Of a DNA stretch of 64,000 nucleotides, positions 44,931-56,891 are shown one piece after another. Source of the DNA: Tragulus kanchil (Eukaryota; Chordata; Mammalia; Artiodactyla; Tragulidae). Both the position numbers and the translations under genes were made by a program. The stretch covers positions 6,696,001-6,760,000 of the forward strand of contig JAIOJX010000004.1 in NCBI GenBank assembly GCA_022376925.1, in the 5' to 3' direction. The notes under the pieces were generated by a model, which did no database searches, was not told the DNA's origin, and saw nothing but the letters and a program-made list of their open reading frames with translations. Each line of letters starts with the position of its first letter. Within the stretch, counting starts at the first letter, position 1.

Positions 44931-46730
44931 GGCCAGAGGACCTGTATATAAATTCCACATTATCAGGAATTTTTTTAACATATTGGTCCTTGGCTAAGTT
45001 ATTTAATTTAGCTTATTTATTTAATTTATTGGGGTATAGTTGATTTACAATGCTGCATTAGATTCAGGTGTACAGAGAAATTATTTTTATGTGTCTTTTA
45101 CGGAGTTTTGTTGTTTACAGCTATACATAATCCCAAATCAGTCACAGGTAAATCCCTGCCCCCTCCCACCTGAACCCCCTTCCCCCACTCCCTGTCCCAT
45201 TCCTCCAGGTTGTTGCATAACCCTCCATGTAAATTTCCTTAGTCTTACAACATATTCACAATGGTTGTCTCTTTTATATATGAACATGTACGTTTCCATG
45301 CTACTCTATTCATACCTTTCACCCAGTCTTCCCTCCCCCAAATGTTCATAGGTCTGTTCTTTATGTCTGTTTCTCCATTACTGCTCTGCATATCTTTTCA
45401 TCAGTACCATTTTTCTAGATTCCATGTATATGTGTTACTATACTGTATTTGTCTTTCTCTTTTTTACTTATTTCACTTTGTATAATTGGTTCTAAATTCA
45501 TTCACCTCATTAGGACTGATTCTTCTGCATTTTTTAAAACGGCTTAGAAGTATTCCATTGTATGTATGTACCATCACTTCTTTATCCATTCATTTGTTGA
45601 TGGGCATCTGGATTGTTTCCATGTTCTAGCATTAAAGGACTGATTCTTCTGCATTTTTAAATACGGCTTAAGTCTTTAGGACCAGAATTCAAAAGCATCA
45701 ATTCTTTGGTGCTCAGCCTTCTTATGGTCCAACTCTCACATCCATACATGACTACTGGAAAATCATTGCTTTGACTACCACAGACATTTACTGGCAAAGT
45801 GATCTCTCTGCTTTTTAATATGTTGTCTAGATTTGTCATGACTTTCTTCTAAGGAGCAAGTGTCTTTTAATTTCATGGCTACTGTCATTGTCTGCAGTGA
45901 TTTTGAAACTCAGTAAAATAAAATCTGTCACTGTTTCCACTTTTTCCCCATCTATTTGCCATGAAGTGATGGGATCAGATGCCATGATCTTAGTTTTTTG
46001 AATGTTGAATGAGCAATCCTAATCCCAGCGGCCAGAGGACCTGTATATAAATTCCACATTATCAGGAATTTTTTTAACATATTGGTCCTTGGCTAAGTTA
46101 TTTAATTTAGCTTATTTATTTAATTTATTGGGGTATAGTTGATTTACAATGCTGCATTAGATTCAGGTGTACAGAGAAATTATTTTTATGTGTCTTTTAC
46201 GGAGTTTTGTTGTTTACAGCTATACATAATCCCAAATCAGTCACAGGTAAATCCCTGCCCCCTCCCACCTGAACCCCCTTCCCCCACTCCCTGTCCCATT
46301 CCTCCAGGTTGTTGCATAACCCTCCATGTAAATTTCCTTAGTCTTACAACATATTCACAATGGTTGTCTCTTTTATATATGAACATGTACGTTTCCATGC
46401 TACTCTATTCATACCTTTCACCCAGTCTTCCCTCCCCCAAATGTTCATAGGTCTGTTCTTTATGTCTGTTTCTCCATTACTGCTCTGCATATCTTTTCAT
46501 CAGTACCATTTTTCTAGATTCCATGTATATGTGTTACTATACTGTATTTGTCTTTCTCTTTTTTACTTATTTCACTTTGTATAATTGGTTCTAAATTCAT
46601 TCACCTCATTAGGACTGATTCTTCTGCATTTTTTAAAACGGCTTAGAAGTATTCCATTGTATGTATGTACCATCACTTCTTTATCCATTCATTTGTTGAT
46701 GGGCATCTGGATTGTTTCCATGTTCTAGCT
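44581..46730. repeat. Tandem duplication 15 (step about 1100 bp)
   Basis: 44581-45631 is repeated as 45682-46730. The 50-bp joint (45632-45681) is itself a degraded copy of 45510-45556. It duplicates a BovB piece, the 3' end of a large L1 and that L1's left target site. Confidence 0.95.
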
Positions 46731-46887
46731 ATTGTAAAAAGTGCTGCAATGAACATTGGGGTACATGTGTCTTTTTCAGTTTTGATTTCATCAGAGTATA
46801 TGCCTAATAGTGGGGTTATTGGATCATATGGTGCTTCTAAGTTCTTTCAGGAATCTCCATACTGTCTACCATAGTGGCTGTATCAAT

Positions 46888-49800
46888 TTACATTTCCACC
46901 AGCAGTACAAGATTGTTCCCATTTCTCCTCACCCTCTCCAGCATGTATTGTCTGTAGAATTTTTGATGATGACCATTGTGACTGGTGTGAGAGGATATCT
47001 TATTTTGTCTTTGATTTGCATCTCTCTGATAGTGAGTGACATTGAGCACGTTTTCCTGTGTTTCTTGGCCATCTGTATGTCTTCTTTGGAGAGGTGTCTG
47101 TCTAGGTCTTTTGCCCATTTTTTGATTGGGTTGTTTGGTTTTTTTGGTGTTGAGTTGTTTGAGGTGTTTGTATATCCCGGAAATTAATTCTTTGTTGGTT
47201 GTTTCATTTGCTGTTGTTTTCTCCCATTCTGAGGGTTGTCTTTTCACCTGGTTTGTAGTTTTTTTTTTTGCTGTGAAAAAGCTTTTAAGTTTCATTAGGT
47301 CCCACTTGTTTATTTTTGTTTGTATTTCCATTATTCTAGAGGACGGGCCACAGAAGATCCTGCTTTGATTTATGTCATTGAGTGCTTTACTTAGGTTCTC
47401 CTCTAAGAGTTTTATGGCTTCTGGTCTTACATTTAGGTCTTTGATCTATTTTGAGTTTATCTCTGTGAATGGTGTTAGGGAGTGTTCTAATTTCATTTTT
47501 TTACATGTAGCTATCCAATTTTCCCACCCCATTTATTGAAGAGGCTGTCTTTGCCCCATTGTGTATTTTTTGCCTCCTTTTGTCAAAGATAAGGTACCCA
47601 TAGGTGTGTGGGTTTATTTCTGGGCTATCTATCTTGTTCCATTGGTCTGTATTTCTGTTTTTGTGCCAGTACCATGCTGTCTTGATAACTGTTGCTTTGT
47701 AGTATAGTCTGAAGTTAGGGAGGTCGATCCCTCCAGCTCCATTCTTCTTTCTCAGTATTGCTTTCGCTATTCAGGGTCTTTTGTGTTTCCATATGAAGTA
47801 TGCTATTTTTTGGTCCAGTTCTATGAAGAATGTCATTGGTAACTTGATAGGAATCACACTGAATCTATAGATAATATTTGGTAGCATGATCATTTTCACA
47901 ATATTGATCATTCAAACCCAGGAACATGGAATATCTCTGCATCTGTTTCAGTCTTCTTTAATTTCTTTCTTTAGTGTCTTGAAATTTTCTGTGTACAATT
48001 CTTTTATTTCTTTAGGTAAGTTTATTCCTAGATATTTTATTCTTTGATTGCTATGGTGATGGGATTGCTTCCTTGATTTCTCTTTCTGATTTTTCATTGT
48101 TTGTATATTTGTATCCTGTGAGTTTACTGAATTCATTGATTAACTCTTGTAGTTTTCTAATAGTGACTTTGGGGTCTTCTATATATAGTATCATGTCATC
48201 TGCAAATAGAAAGAGTTTTACTTCTTTTCTGACTTGAATTCTCTTTATTTCTTTTACTTGTCTAACTGTTGTAGCTAGAACTTTCAGGTCTATGTTGAAT
48301 AATAGTGGTGAAAGTGGGCATCCTGTCTTGTTTCTGATCTTAGAGGGAGTGCTTTCAGTTTTTCACCATTGAGAATAATGTTTGCTGTGGACTTACCATA
48401 TATGGCTTTCACTGTGTTGAGGTAGGTTCCTTCTATGACCATTTTTGAGGTGGTTTTGTCATAAATGGATGTTGGATTTTGTCAGAAGCTTTTTCTACAT
48501 CTACTGAGATTATCATGTGGTTTTTGTCTTTGTTTGTTTATATTGTTTATCACATTGATTGATTTATGGGTAGTGAAGAATCCTTGCATGCCTGGGATAA
48601 ATCCAACTTGATCATGGTATATGAGCTTTTTGATGTGTTGCTGAAATTTGTTATTTCCCTTTTGACTTTTCGTTATTTGGTAATCTCTTCATTCTTAAGA
48701 ACTGTATTGCTTAATCTCCATGTGTTTGTGTTTTTACTATTTTTTTTTCTTGTAATTTATGTCTAGTCTCACAGCATTGTGGTCAGAAAAGGTGGTTGAT
48801 ATAATTTCAATTTTCTTAAATTTACTGAGGTTTGATTTGTGCTTCCATTCTTCTTTTGTTTCTTTGATTCAGGTCTTTTGTGTTTCCAAGATTCTTTTTG
48901 AAGAATGTCATTGGTAACTTGATAGGAATCACACTGAATCTATAGATAATATTTGGTAGCATGATCATTTTCACAATATTGATCATTCAAACCCAGGAAC
49001 ATGGAATATCTCTGCATCTGTTTCAGTCTTCTTTAATTTCTTTCTTTAGTGTCTTGAAATTTTCTGTGTACAATTCTTTTATTTCTTTAGGTAAGTTTAT
49101 TCCTAGATATTTTATTCTTTGATTGCTATGGTGATGGGATTGCTTCCTTGATTTCTCTTTCTGATTTTTCATTGTTTGTATATTTGTATCCTGTGAGTTT
49201 ACTGAATTCATTGATTAACTCTTGTAGTTTTCTAATAGTGACTTTGGGGTCTTCTATATATAGTATCATGTCATCTGCAAATAGAAAGAGTTTTACTTCT
49301 TTTCTGACTTGAATTCTCTTTATTTCTTTTACTTGTCTAACTGTTGTAGCTAGAACTTTCAGGTCTATGTTGAATAATAGTGGTGAAAGTGGGCATCCTG
49401 TCTTGTTTCTGATCTTAGAGGGAGTGCTTTCAGTTTTTCACCATTGAGAATAATGTTTGCTGTGGACTTACCATATATGGCTTTCACTGTGTTGAGGTAG
49501 GTTCCTTCTATGACCATTTTTGAGGTGGTTTTGTCATAAATGGATGTTGGATTTTGTCAGAAGCTTTTTCTACATCTACTGAGATTATCATGTGGTTTTT
49601 GTCTTTGTTTGTTTATATTGTTTATCACATTGATTGATTTATGGGTAGTGAAGAATCCTTGCATGCCTGGGATAAATCCAACTTGATCATGGTATATGAG
49701 CTTTTTGATGTGTTGCTGAAATTTGTTATTTCCCTTTTGACTTTTCGTTATTTGGTAATCTCTTCATTCTTAAGAACTGTATTGCTTAATCTCCATGTGT

Positions 49801-50250
49801 TTGTGTTTTTACTATTTTTTTTTCTTGTAATTTATGTCTAGTCTCACAGCATTGTGGTCAGAAAAGGTGGTTGATATAATTTCAATTTTCTTAAATTTAC
49901 TGAGGTTTGATTTGTGGCCCAAGATGTGGTCTATCCTGGAGAATGTTCCGTGTGCACTTGAGAAGAAAGTGTATTCTTCTGGTTTTGGGTGGCAGGTCCT
50001 AAAGATATCAGTGAGATCCATCACTTGTAATGTGTCATTTAAGGCTTGTGTTTCCTTATTGATTTTCTGTTTTGATGATCTATCCATTGGTGTAATAGGG
50101 GTGTTAAAGTCTCCTACTATTATAGTGTTACTGTCAATTTCTTCTTTTATGCCTAAAAGTGTTTGTCTTATGTATTGAGGTGCTCCTATGTTGGTGCATT
50201 GCTATTTTTGAGTGTAATATCTTTCTCTTGGATTGATCCCTTGAGAATTA
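46888..50250 (-). pseudogene. L1 ORF2 remnant (endonuclease to C-terminus)
   Basis: Minus-strand fragments read as L1 ORF2. An endonuclease piece at 50087-49812 includes [15 protein letters not shown] and FSDHNAVRLDINY. A post-RT piece at 48136-47948 includes RIKYLGINLPKEIK, and a C-terminal piece at 47331-46888 includes WDLMKLKSFFTAK. Stops and frameshifts break the frame, and duplication 16 repeats the middle. The intact protein would be an endonuclease and reverse transcriptase for L1 retrotransposition; this copy cannot make it. Confidence 0.85.
47824..49916. repeat. Tandem duplication 16 (step about 1075 bp)
   Basis: 47824-48840 is repeated as 48899-49916, entirely inside the L1. The 58-bp joint (48841-48898) resembles other L1 sequence, including a stretch like 47767-47790. 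Confidence 0.95.
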
Positions 50251-52243
50251 TGTAATGTCTTGCTTTGCGTCTTACAAGCGTTTTTATTTTAAGGTCTCTT
50301 TTGTCTAATATGAGGATTGCTACTCTGGTTTTCTTTTAATTGCCATTTGCATGGAATATGTTTTTCCATCCTTTCACTTTCAGTCTATATGTGTCCTCAG
50401 GTCTGAATTTGGTTTATTGCAAACAGTAGATATATATGGGTCTTATTTTTGTATCCATTTGACTAGTCTGTGTCTTTTGGTTGGGACATTTAGTCCATTT
50501 ACATTTAAAGTGATTATTGATACAAGTGTTCCTATTGTCATCTTCTTAAATGGGATTTGTTTTTGTAGATCTTTTCCTACTCTTGTATTTATTGGCTGTA
50601 TAAATCCCTTTAATACTTGTTGTAGGGCTGGTTTCGTGGTACAAAATTCTTTTAGCTTTTGCTTGTCTGTAAAGATTTTGATTTCTCCATCAATTCTGAC
50701 TGAAATCTATGCCAGGTAGATTATTCTTGGTTATAGATTTTTCTCTTTCTGCAGTTTAAGTGTGTTTTGCCCTTCCCTTCTGGCCTGCAGGGTTTCTGCT
50801 GAGACCAGCGGTTAATCGTATGGGGTTTCCTTTATATGTTACTTGTTTTTCTTCCCTTGCTGCCTTTAGTATTCTTTCTTTGCTTTTAGTCTGTGTTAGC
50901 TTGATTAATGTGGGCCTTGGCATGTTTCTCCTAGGTTTATCCTGTATGGAACTCTTTGTGCTTCTTGGACTTGGTTGACTATTTCCTTTCCCATGCTGGG
51001 GAAGTCTTCAACTATAATCTCTTCAACAATTTTTTTTGAACCCTTTCTTTTTCTGGGATCCCTATAATTCTAATGTTTGTTCATTTGATATTATCCTAGA
51101 GGTCTTAGAGACTACCCTCAGTTCTTTCTGTTCTTTAATTGTTACTTTCACCAGCTAGTTTCCTTATTGATTTTCTGTTTTGATGATCTATCCATTGGTG
51201 TAATAGGGGTGTTAAAGTCTCCTACTATTATAGTGTTACTGTCAATTTCTTCTTTTATGCCTAAAAGTGTTTGTCTTATGTATTGAGGTGCTCCTATGTT
51301 GGTGCATTGCTATTTTTGAGTGTAATATCTTTCTCTTGGATTGATCCCTTGAGAATTATGTAATGTCTTGCTTTGCGTCTTACAAGCGTTTTTATTTTAA
51401 GGTCTCTTTTGTCTAATATGAGGATTGCTACTCTGGTTTTCTTTTAATTGCCATTTGCATGGAATATGTTTTTCCATCCTTTCACTTTCAGTCTATATGT
51501 GTCCTCAGGTCTGAATTTGGTTTATTGCAAACAGTAGATATATATGGGTCTTATTTTTGTATCCATTTGACTAGTCTGTGTCTTTTGGTTGGGACATTTA
51601 GTCCATTTACATTTAAAGTGATTATTGATACAAGTGTTCCTATTGTCATCTTCTTAAATGGGATTTGTTTTTGTAGATCTTTTCCTACTCTTGTATTTAT
51701 TGGCTGTATAAATCCCTTTAATACTTGTTGTAGGGCTGGTTTCGTGGTACAAAATTCTTTTAGCTTTTGCTTGTCTGTAAAGATTTTGATTTCTCCATCA
51801 ATTCTGACTGAAATCTATGCCAGGTAGATTATTCTTGGTTATAGATTTTTCTCTTTCTGCAGTTTAAGTGTGTTTTGCCCTTCCCTTCTGGCCTGCAGGG
51901 TTTCTGCTGAGACCAGCGGTTAATCGTATGGGGTTTCCTTTATATGTTACTTGTTTTTCTTCCCTTGCTGCCTTTAGTATTCTTTCTTTGCTTTTAGTCT
52001 GTGTTAGCTTGATTAATGTGGGCCTTGGCATGTTTCTCCTAGGTTTATCCTGTATGGAACTCTTTGTGCTTCTTGGACTTGGTTGACTATTTCCTTTCCC
52101 ATGCTGGGGAAGTCTTCAACTATAATCTCTTCAACAATTTTTTTGAACCCTTTCTTTTTCTGGGATCCCTATAATTCTAATGTTTGTTCATTTGATATTA
52201 TCCTAGAGGTCTTAGAGACTACCCTCAGTTCTTTCTGTTCTTT
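50051..52243. repeat. Tandem duplication 17 (step about 1108 bp)
   Basis: 50051-51136 is repeated as 51159-52243 with about 22 bp of filler, entirely inside the L1. A T run near 51030/52138 differs by one base. Confidence 0.95.
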
Positions 52244-52690
52244 GTACTTTATTCTGTTCTTCAGCAGTTATTTCCACCATTCTGTCTTCCAGTTCGCTTA
52301 TCCATTCTTCTGCCTCAGATACTCTACTACTGAGTCTACAGTATTTTTAAGTTCAGCAATTGAATTGTTTGTCTCTGTTTATTTTTAATTTCTTATATGT
52401 CTTTTCTCAGTGTGCTAATTTCCTCTAATATTCTATTTTCAGAGTTTTGGATCCTTGTTAGTATCACTCTTCTGAATTCTCTTTCAGATAGTTTAACTCC
52501 TCTTCTGTCATTTGTATTTGTGTGTCTATAGTCTATCCCTTCATTTGTGTAGTGTTTTTCTGTCATTTCATCACTATTGTTAATTTTTTATTTTTTGTAT
52601 TTGAGTTCTCTTTTCTTTCCAGGTTTCAAGATTGAGTTTTCCCTTCCTTTTTGGTTTTTGTCCTTGTAGAAAGGTTATGGTCTTTGATTC
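50251..52690 (-). pseudogene. L1 ORF2 5' start and ORF1 region remnant
   Basis: Antisense sequence matches the L1 region from early ORF2 through ORF1, for example CATTTAGTCCATTTACATTT and TTGCTTGTCTGTAAAG. Duplication 17 repeats 50051-51136. Plus-strand frames of 101-122 codons here are antisense shadows. Confidence 0.72.
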
Positions 52691-53347
52691 AGTGCTTCCT
52701 CTCCGAGGTTCCTGTGTTTAATCTCTGGCAAGGGATTATAGGTTCTATGCCTGTCTTTTTTTTAATGGCATTCAGTGGTGTTATGTCAAATATACTCCTA
52801 TGAGGAACAAGAGGTGTATACCTGATAGATGGCAGCTATAAAATTATGCAAATATTATCTAACATAATGCAAAAATGTGTTAGCATACACATCTATAGCC
52901 AAACCCAAACAGTCTACAAGGGATAAGGTACAGGAAAATGTTTTGGTAAATGATGCAATCAAAATTGATATGCAACTGTTAAGATCTAAGTTAATTAAAA
53001 CACCACTTAGAAAACAAATCTATAGCAAGTTCCCTGCTGGGAATATAGCAGGTATTAACTGTCACCTATGATGGGAAAGAGATGAAAGAGAATGGATAGG
53101 TAATGAGAACAAGTATAATTGTGTTGCAAGTTTATGTAGTGGTAGATAGCAAAGATGTATATGTATTGAAGTTTAGTATAGAAGGAAGAGAACAGTAGAG
53201 ATAGCAAACAAAGGTATAGTTATAAAGAGGAAAGTAGTAAATATAGAAAGTCATGACAGGTACAGTGAAGAGAGAAAATTGACACTTAAAATTAAAAAAA
53301 AAAAATTAAATTAGAAAGATTGCTCCAAAAAAAAAAAAAAAAAAAAA
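52691..53347 (-). other. AT-rich part of the L1 5' region, ending in A runs
   Basis: A-rich sequence between the ORF1 remnant and the GC-rich 5' UTR, with A runs at about 53289-53303 and 53327-53347. It may be L1 5' UTR or an insertion; unresolved. Confidence 0.4.
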
Positions 53348-54092
53348 GGCTGTCCCTGGTTCTCAGTTGTGAGTTTGTCTTCTGATTTGTGTGTGGGTCC
53401 TCTACAGAGTTTGCTTGCTCTGAGGCTATTTTAGAGGCTGTCAGTCATAGTGGGGGCTGGTGGTGGGGCTGAGGGTGGCTGCCTGGATCGCAGGCCCTTA
53501 TGGAAACCAGATTTTCAAGTTATTATAGGGACCTTGCAGAGCTGGTTACTCTGGTTTGTTGGTCTGGATGGTTGGAATTGGGCCTGTGCCCCAGGAGGAA
53601 TCTGCTAAATTTTACCCAGGACTCTGTTCAGCACTCTAATCCATAGTGTGGGTTTCTTCACAATTTATGGATCTCTCCAGTGTTCTCTGCCTGCCTGCGC
53701 CCCTCAGTGCTGGGTTCTGAGCTTGCCACTCAGCCACTGTGGGAACAGGGGGATGTTGGTTTCAGGAAATCTCAGGCGGGGCACTCTCCCTTCTGCTTGG
53801 TGCTCTTAGTCCCTCTCTGCTGGCACTCTCGGTCCCTTTCCTCCAGCCTCCCCTCACTGCCCAGTTTTCACCTGTGCCCGCAGCAGATCTGCCAGATTTT
53901 TCTCAAGTCCTCTGTTTAGCACTCTAAACAGTAGTCTGGGTTTCTGCATGGGGCTTATGGATCTCTCAGATATTGCTCTATGTCCAGCCGCTCCAATGTT
54001 ACTGTCCAGCTGCACCTCTCTGTGCTGAGTTCCCAAGGGTACAGCTCAGGTCACTGTGGGAGCAGGGGGATGGATAGAGCTCAAATGGGGCA
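53348..54092 (-). mobile_element. L1 5' UTR, inner part
   Basis: GC-rich sequence with repeated motifs such as GTGTGGGTTTCTTCAC, CTTATGGATCTCTC and GTGGGAACAGGGGGATG, resembling the ruminant L1 5' UTR as I recall it. Several small ORFs are not genes. Confidence 0.65.
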
Positions 54093-54096
54093 CTCT

Positions 54097-54623
54097 TGAA
54101 AGCATTCCACCTCAGATTGGGACTTAAACCCAATCCCAGTCCAGTCCAGTCCAGTTTGGGACTCGAACCCACGTGACTGGGATTCAGACCCAACCAAAAC
54201 CCACCATACTGGGTTTCAGGACCTAACTGAGCTCATATTCTTCATGTCTCTTCCCAGAAAAGAATTCAGAGAGAGACAAAGTGATAGGTAAGAAATGGAT
54301 TTATTCAGATTCAAAGAAAAGTACACTCCACAGACAGTGTGGGCCATTGCAGAGTGAATCCAGCAGCCAGGAAAACATGGTGTTCTTAGCTTTTATAGGC
54401 TGGGTAATTCCATATGCTAATGAGTGGGAGGATTATTCCAGCTCTTTTGGAGAATGGGCAGAACTGTCATGGCCCCTCCAGGTGTGTCATTTAGCTTGCT
54501 GACTGAGGATCAAGGTCTAGTCTGCCATCTTAGACCTTTTTGATTCTAATGGGTTTATGTTGCATCCTTGGGCTATGTCATTCTTTCAAAAATTGTGCCC
54601 TGCTCCTTTCCCTAACCCTTACA
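54097..54623 (-). mobile_element. Solo LTR of an endogenous retrovirus, nested in the L1 5' UTR
   Basis: A 527-bp element begins TG and ends CA, flanked by CTCT target sites (54093-54096 and 54624-54627). On the minus strand it has TATAAAA (54397-54391) and, about 90 bp downstream, AATAAA (54305-54300), the layout of a retroviral LTR. A 4-bp target site suggests a class I (gamma-like) source. No viral coding sequence is present on either side. Confidence 0.78.
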
Positions 54624-54627
54624 CTCT

Positions 54628-54864
54628 CAGTTCCTCTTCGCTGGCCACTCCTCACCCTGAGGTTTGATTCTTAAAAGCGCATTTCACCCTTCCTACTGTC
54701 TTGCTATGGCTTCTCCTTTGCTCTTGGATGTGGGTTATCTTTTTTGTCGTCGGATCCAGCCTCCTCCTGTCTGTGGTTCTTCAACAACTAGTTGAAATTC
54801 TGGCAGTTTCACAGGAGCAGATGTATGCGTGTCCTTCTATTCCACCATCTTGGCCCTTGCATCT
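54628..54864 (-). mobile_element. L1 5' UTR, outer part
   Basis: It continues the 5' UTR interrupted by the LTR and ends TTCTATTCCACCATCTTGGC, the typical L1 5' end region, just before the right target site. Confidence 0.65.
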
Positions 54865-55364
54865 GGCCAAGTTATTTTATATGTATGTACTTCTGTGTTC
54901 TTATGCAGAAAAATATGGATTATTCCTGTATCACCTATTCATTAGGTTTTTGTGAATTCCAACAATACCCTGGGAAAATACTTTGTAGCTTCCAAGAGAT
55001 TTTTGTAGTTTATTACTTAAGCTGTCAGTCTTTCCAGTAAAGACATTAAGATTAATAATGTCAGGATACTCTTATTTACTAGTCTACTTCCTTGGCTAGG
55101 ACTGTATTGCCACATAAATGCATAAAGAGTACTCAATCAAGCTTAGTTAAATGGATGGATATATGTATGAAGGAATGAAAAGGAGGCAAGAAAGATGCAA
55201 GGACAGTAGACTGGCAGCTTGTGTGAAACAGGTGTCTTATTTATGATAATCAGCTTTTCTCCAAGTTTCTTTTTGGTCTTCTGGTCTGATGTCTCATTCA
55301 TATATTTTGCTCTTTCAATGATTATACTAAGCTGGCCAATAATATAGTGAGAGGAACCAGGGCT

Positions 55365-55800
55365 CTGTGGTCAGGTAGACTACATCTAATTTTTCTGCTT
55401 GAATCTATATTACCTTGAACAAGTTACATACCTTATCTAAACATCAATTTTCTATCAGTAAAATGGGATTCCATTTGTGCTCAGTTGCTAAATCATGTCC
55501 AGCTCTTTTGTGAGCCCATGAACTGTAGCCCACCAGGGTCCTCTGTCCATGGGCATTCCCAGGCAAGAATACTGTAGTCGGTTGCCATTTTCTTCTCCAG
55601 GGCATCTTTGCAACCCAGGGATCAAACCCACATCTCTTGCTTGGCAGGAAAATTCTTTACCAATGAGCCACCAGAGAAGCCTAAAATGGAATTAACAATT
55701 TCCAACTCGTTAGTATTGTTGTGAGGATTAAATGGAAAAATGAGTATAAATAGTTAAGCATAGTGTTTGGTATACAGTAAACATTCAGTAAATGCTATTT
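55365..55800 (+). mobile_element. MIR split by a Bov-tA insertion (copy near 56470-56905)
   Basis: The MIR arm (CCAGGGCTCTGTGGTCAGGT to CAGTAAAATGGGATT) resumes after the Bov-tA with GTTGTGAGGATTAAATGG. The order old-inside-young is clear. Confidence 0.85.
55471..55681 (-). mobile_element. Bov-tA-type SINE inside the MIR (copy near 56576-56787)
   Basis: Inverted Bov-tA with target sites TAAAATGGGATT (55459-55470) and TAAAATGGAATT (55682-55693). Confidence 0.9.
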
Positions 55801-56891
55801 TACTGAATAGTTCAAGAAGTTTGATATACTACTAAAAAGATTTGATCAATGGTCACTATACTAACACCAGATAGACATCCAGTGAGTGATTTAAAGTATA
55901 ATTCATAAATAAAAGATTGATTTGTGTCCTCAATCACATTTCAGGTGAAGGCAGTTTATAAATCTGATATTTTTTTACATGACTGAATTTTTTGAATCTT
56001 ATATGTTAAAATATTGATCCAACTTTGCCTTTTGAAATTACTGAGTTTTTTTCTCTACTTCTGATCTATGATTCATTTTTATAAATGTTGTATGAAAACT
56101 TTTTTAAGAGGAAATATTATTTTTGATATGGGGAAAATGATCTGTAGACATTAAGATTAATAATGTCAGGATACTCTTATTTACTAGTCTACTTCCTTGG
56201 CTAGGACTGTATTGCCACATAAATGCATAAAGAGTACTCAATCAAGCTTAGTTAAATGGATGGATATATGTATGAAGGAATGAAAAGGAGGCAAGAAAGA
56301 TGCAAGGACAGTAGACTGGCAGCTTGTGTGAAACAGGTGTCTTATTTATGATAATCAGCTTTTCTCCAAGTTTCTTTTTGGTCTTCTGGTCTGATGTCTC
56401 ATTCATATATTTTGCTCTTTCAATGGTTATACTAAGCTGGCCAATAATATAGTGAGAGGAACCAGGGCTCTGTGGTCAGGTAGACTACATCTAATTTTTC
56501 TGCTTGAATCTATATTACCTTGAACAAGTTACATACCTTATCTAAACATCAATTTTCTATCAGTAAAATGGGATTCCATTTGTGCTCAGTTGCTAAATCA
56601 TGTCCAGCTCTTTTGTGAGCCCATGAACTGTAGCCCACCAGGGTCCTCTGTCCATGGGCATTCCCAGGCAAGAATACTGTAGTCGGTTGCCATTTTCTTC
56701 TCCAGGGCATCTTTGCAACCCAGGGATCAAACCCACATCTCTTGCTTGGCAGGAAAATTCTTTACCAATGAGCCACCAGAGAAGCCTAAAATGGAATTAA
56801 CAATTTCCAACTCGTTAGTATTGTTGTGAGGATTAAATGGAAAAATGAGTATAAATAGTTAAGCATAGTGTTTGGTATACAGTAAACATTC

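Larger units (their letters stand above)
45005..54864 (-). mobile_element. Large L1 LINE insertion with target-site duplication
   Basis: From right to left this holds a GC-rich 5' UTR, ORF1 remnants, ORF2 and a 3' UTR. Target sites GGCTAAGTTATTTA (about 44992-45005) and GGCCAAGTTATTTTA (about 54865-54879) flank it. Taking out three false duplications (about 3.28 kb) and the nested LTR leaves about 6.05 kb, shorter than I expect for a full ruminant L1, so internal deletions are likely. ORFs are broken throughout. Confidence 0.85.
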
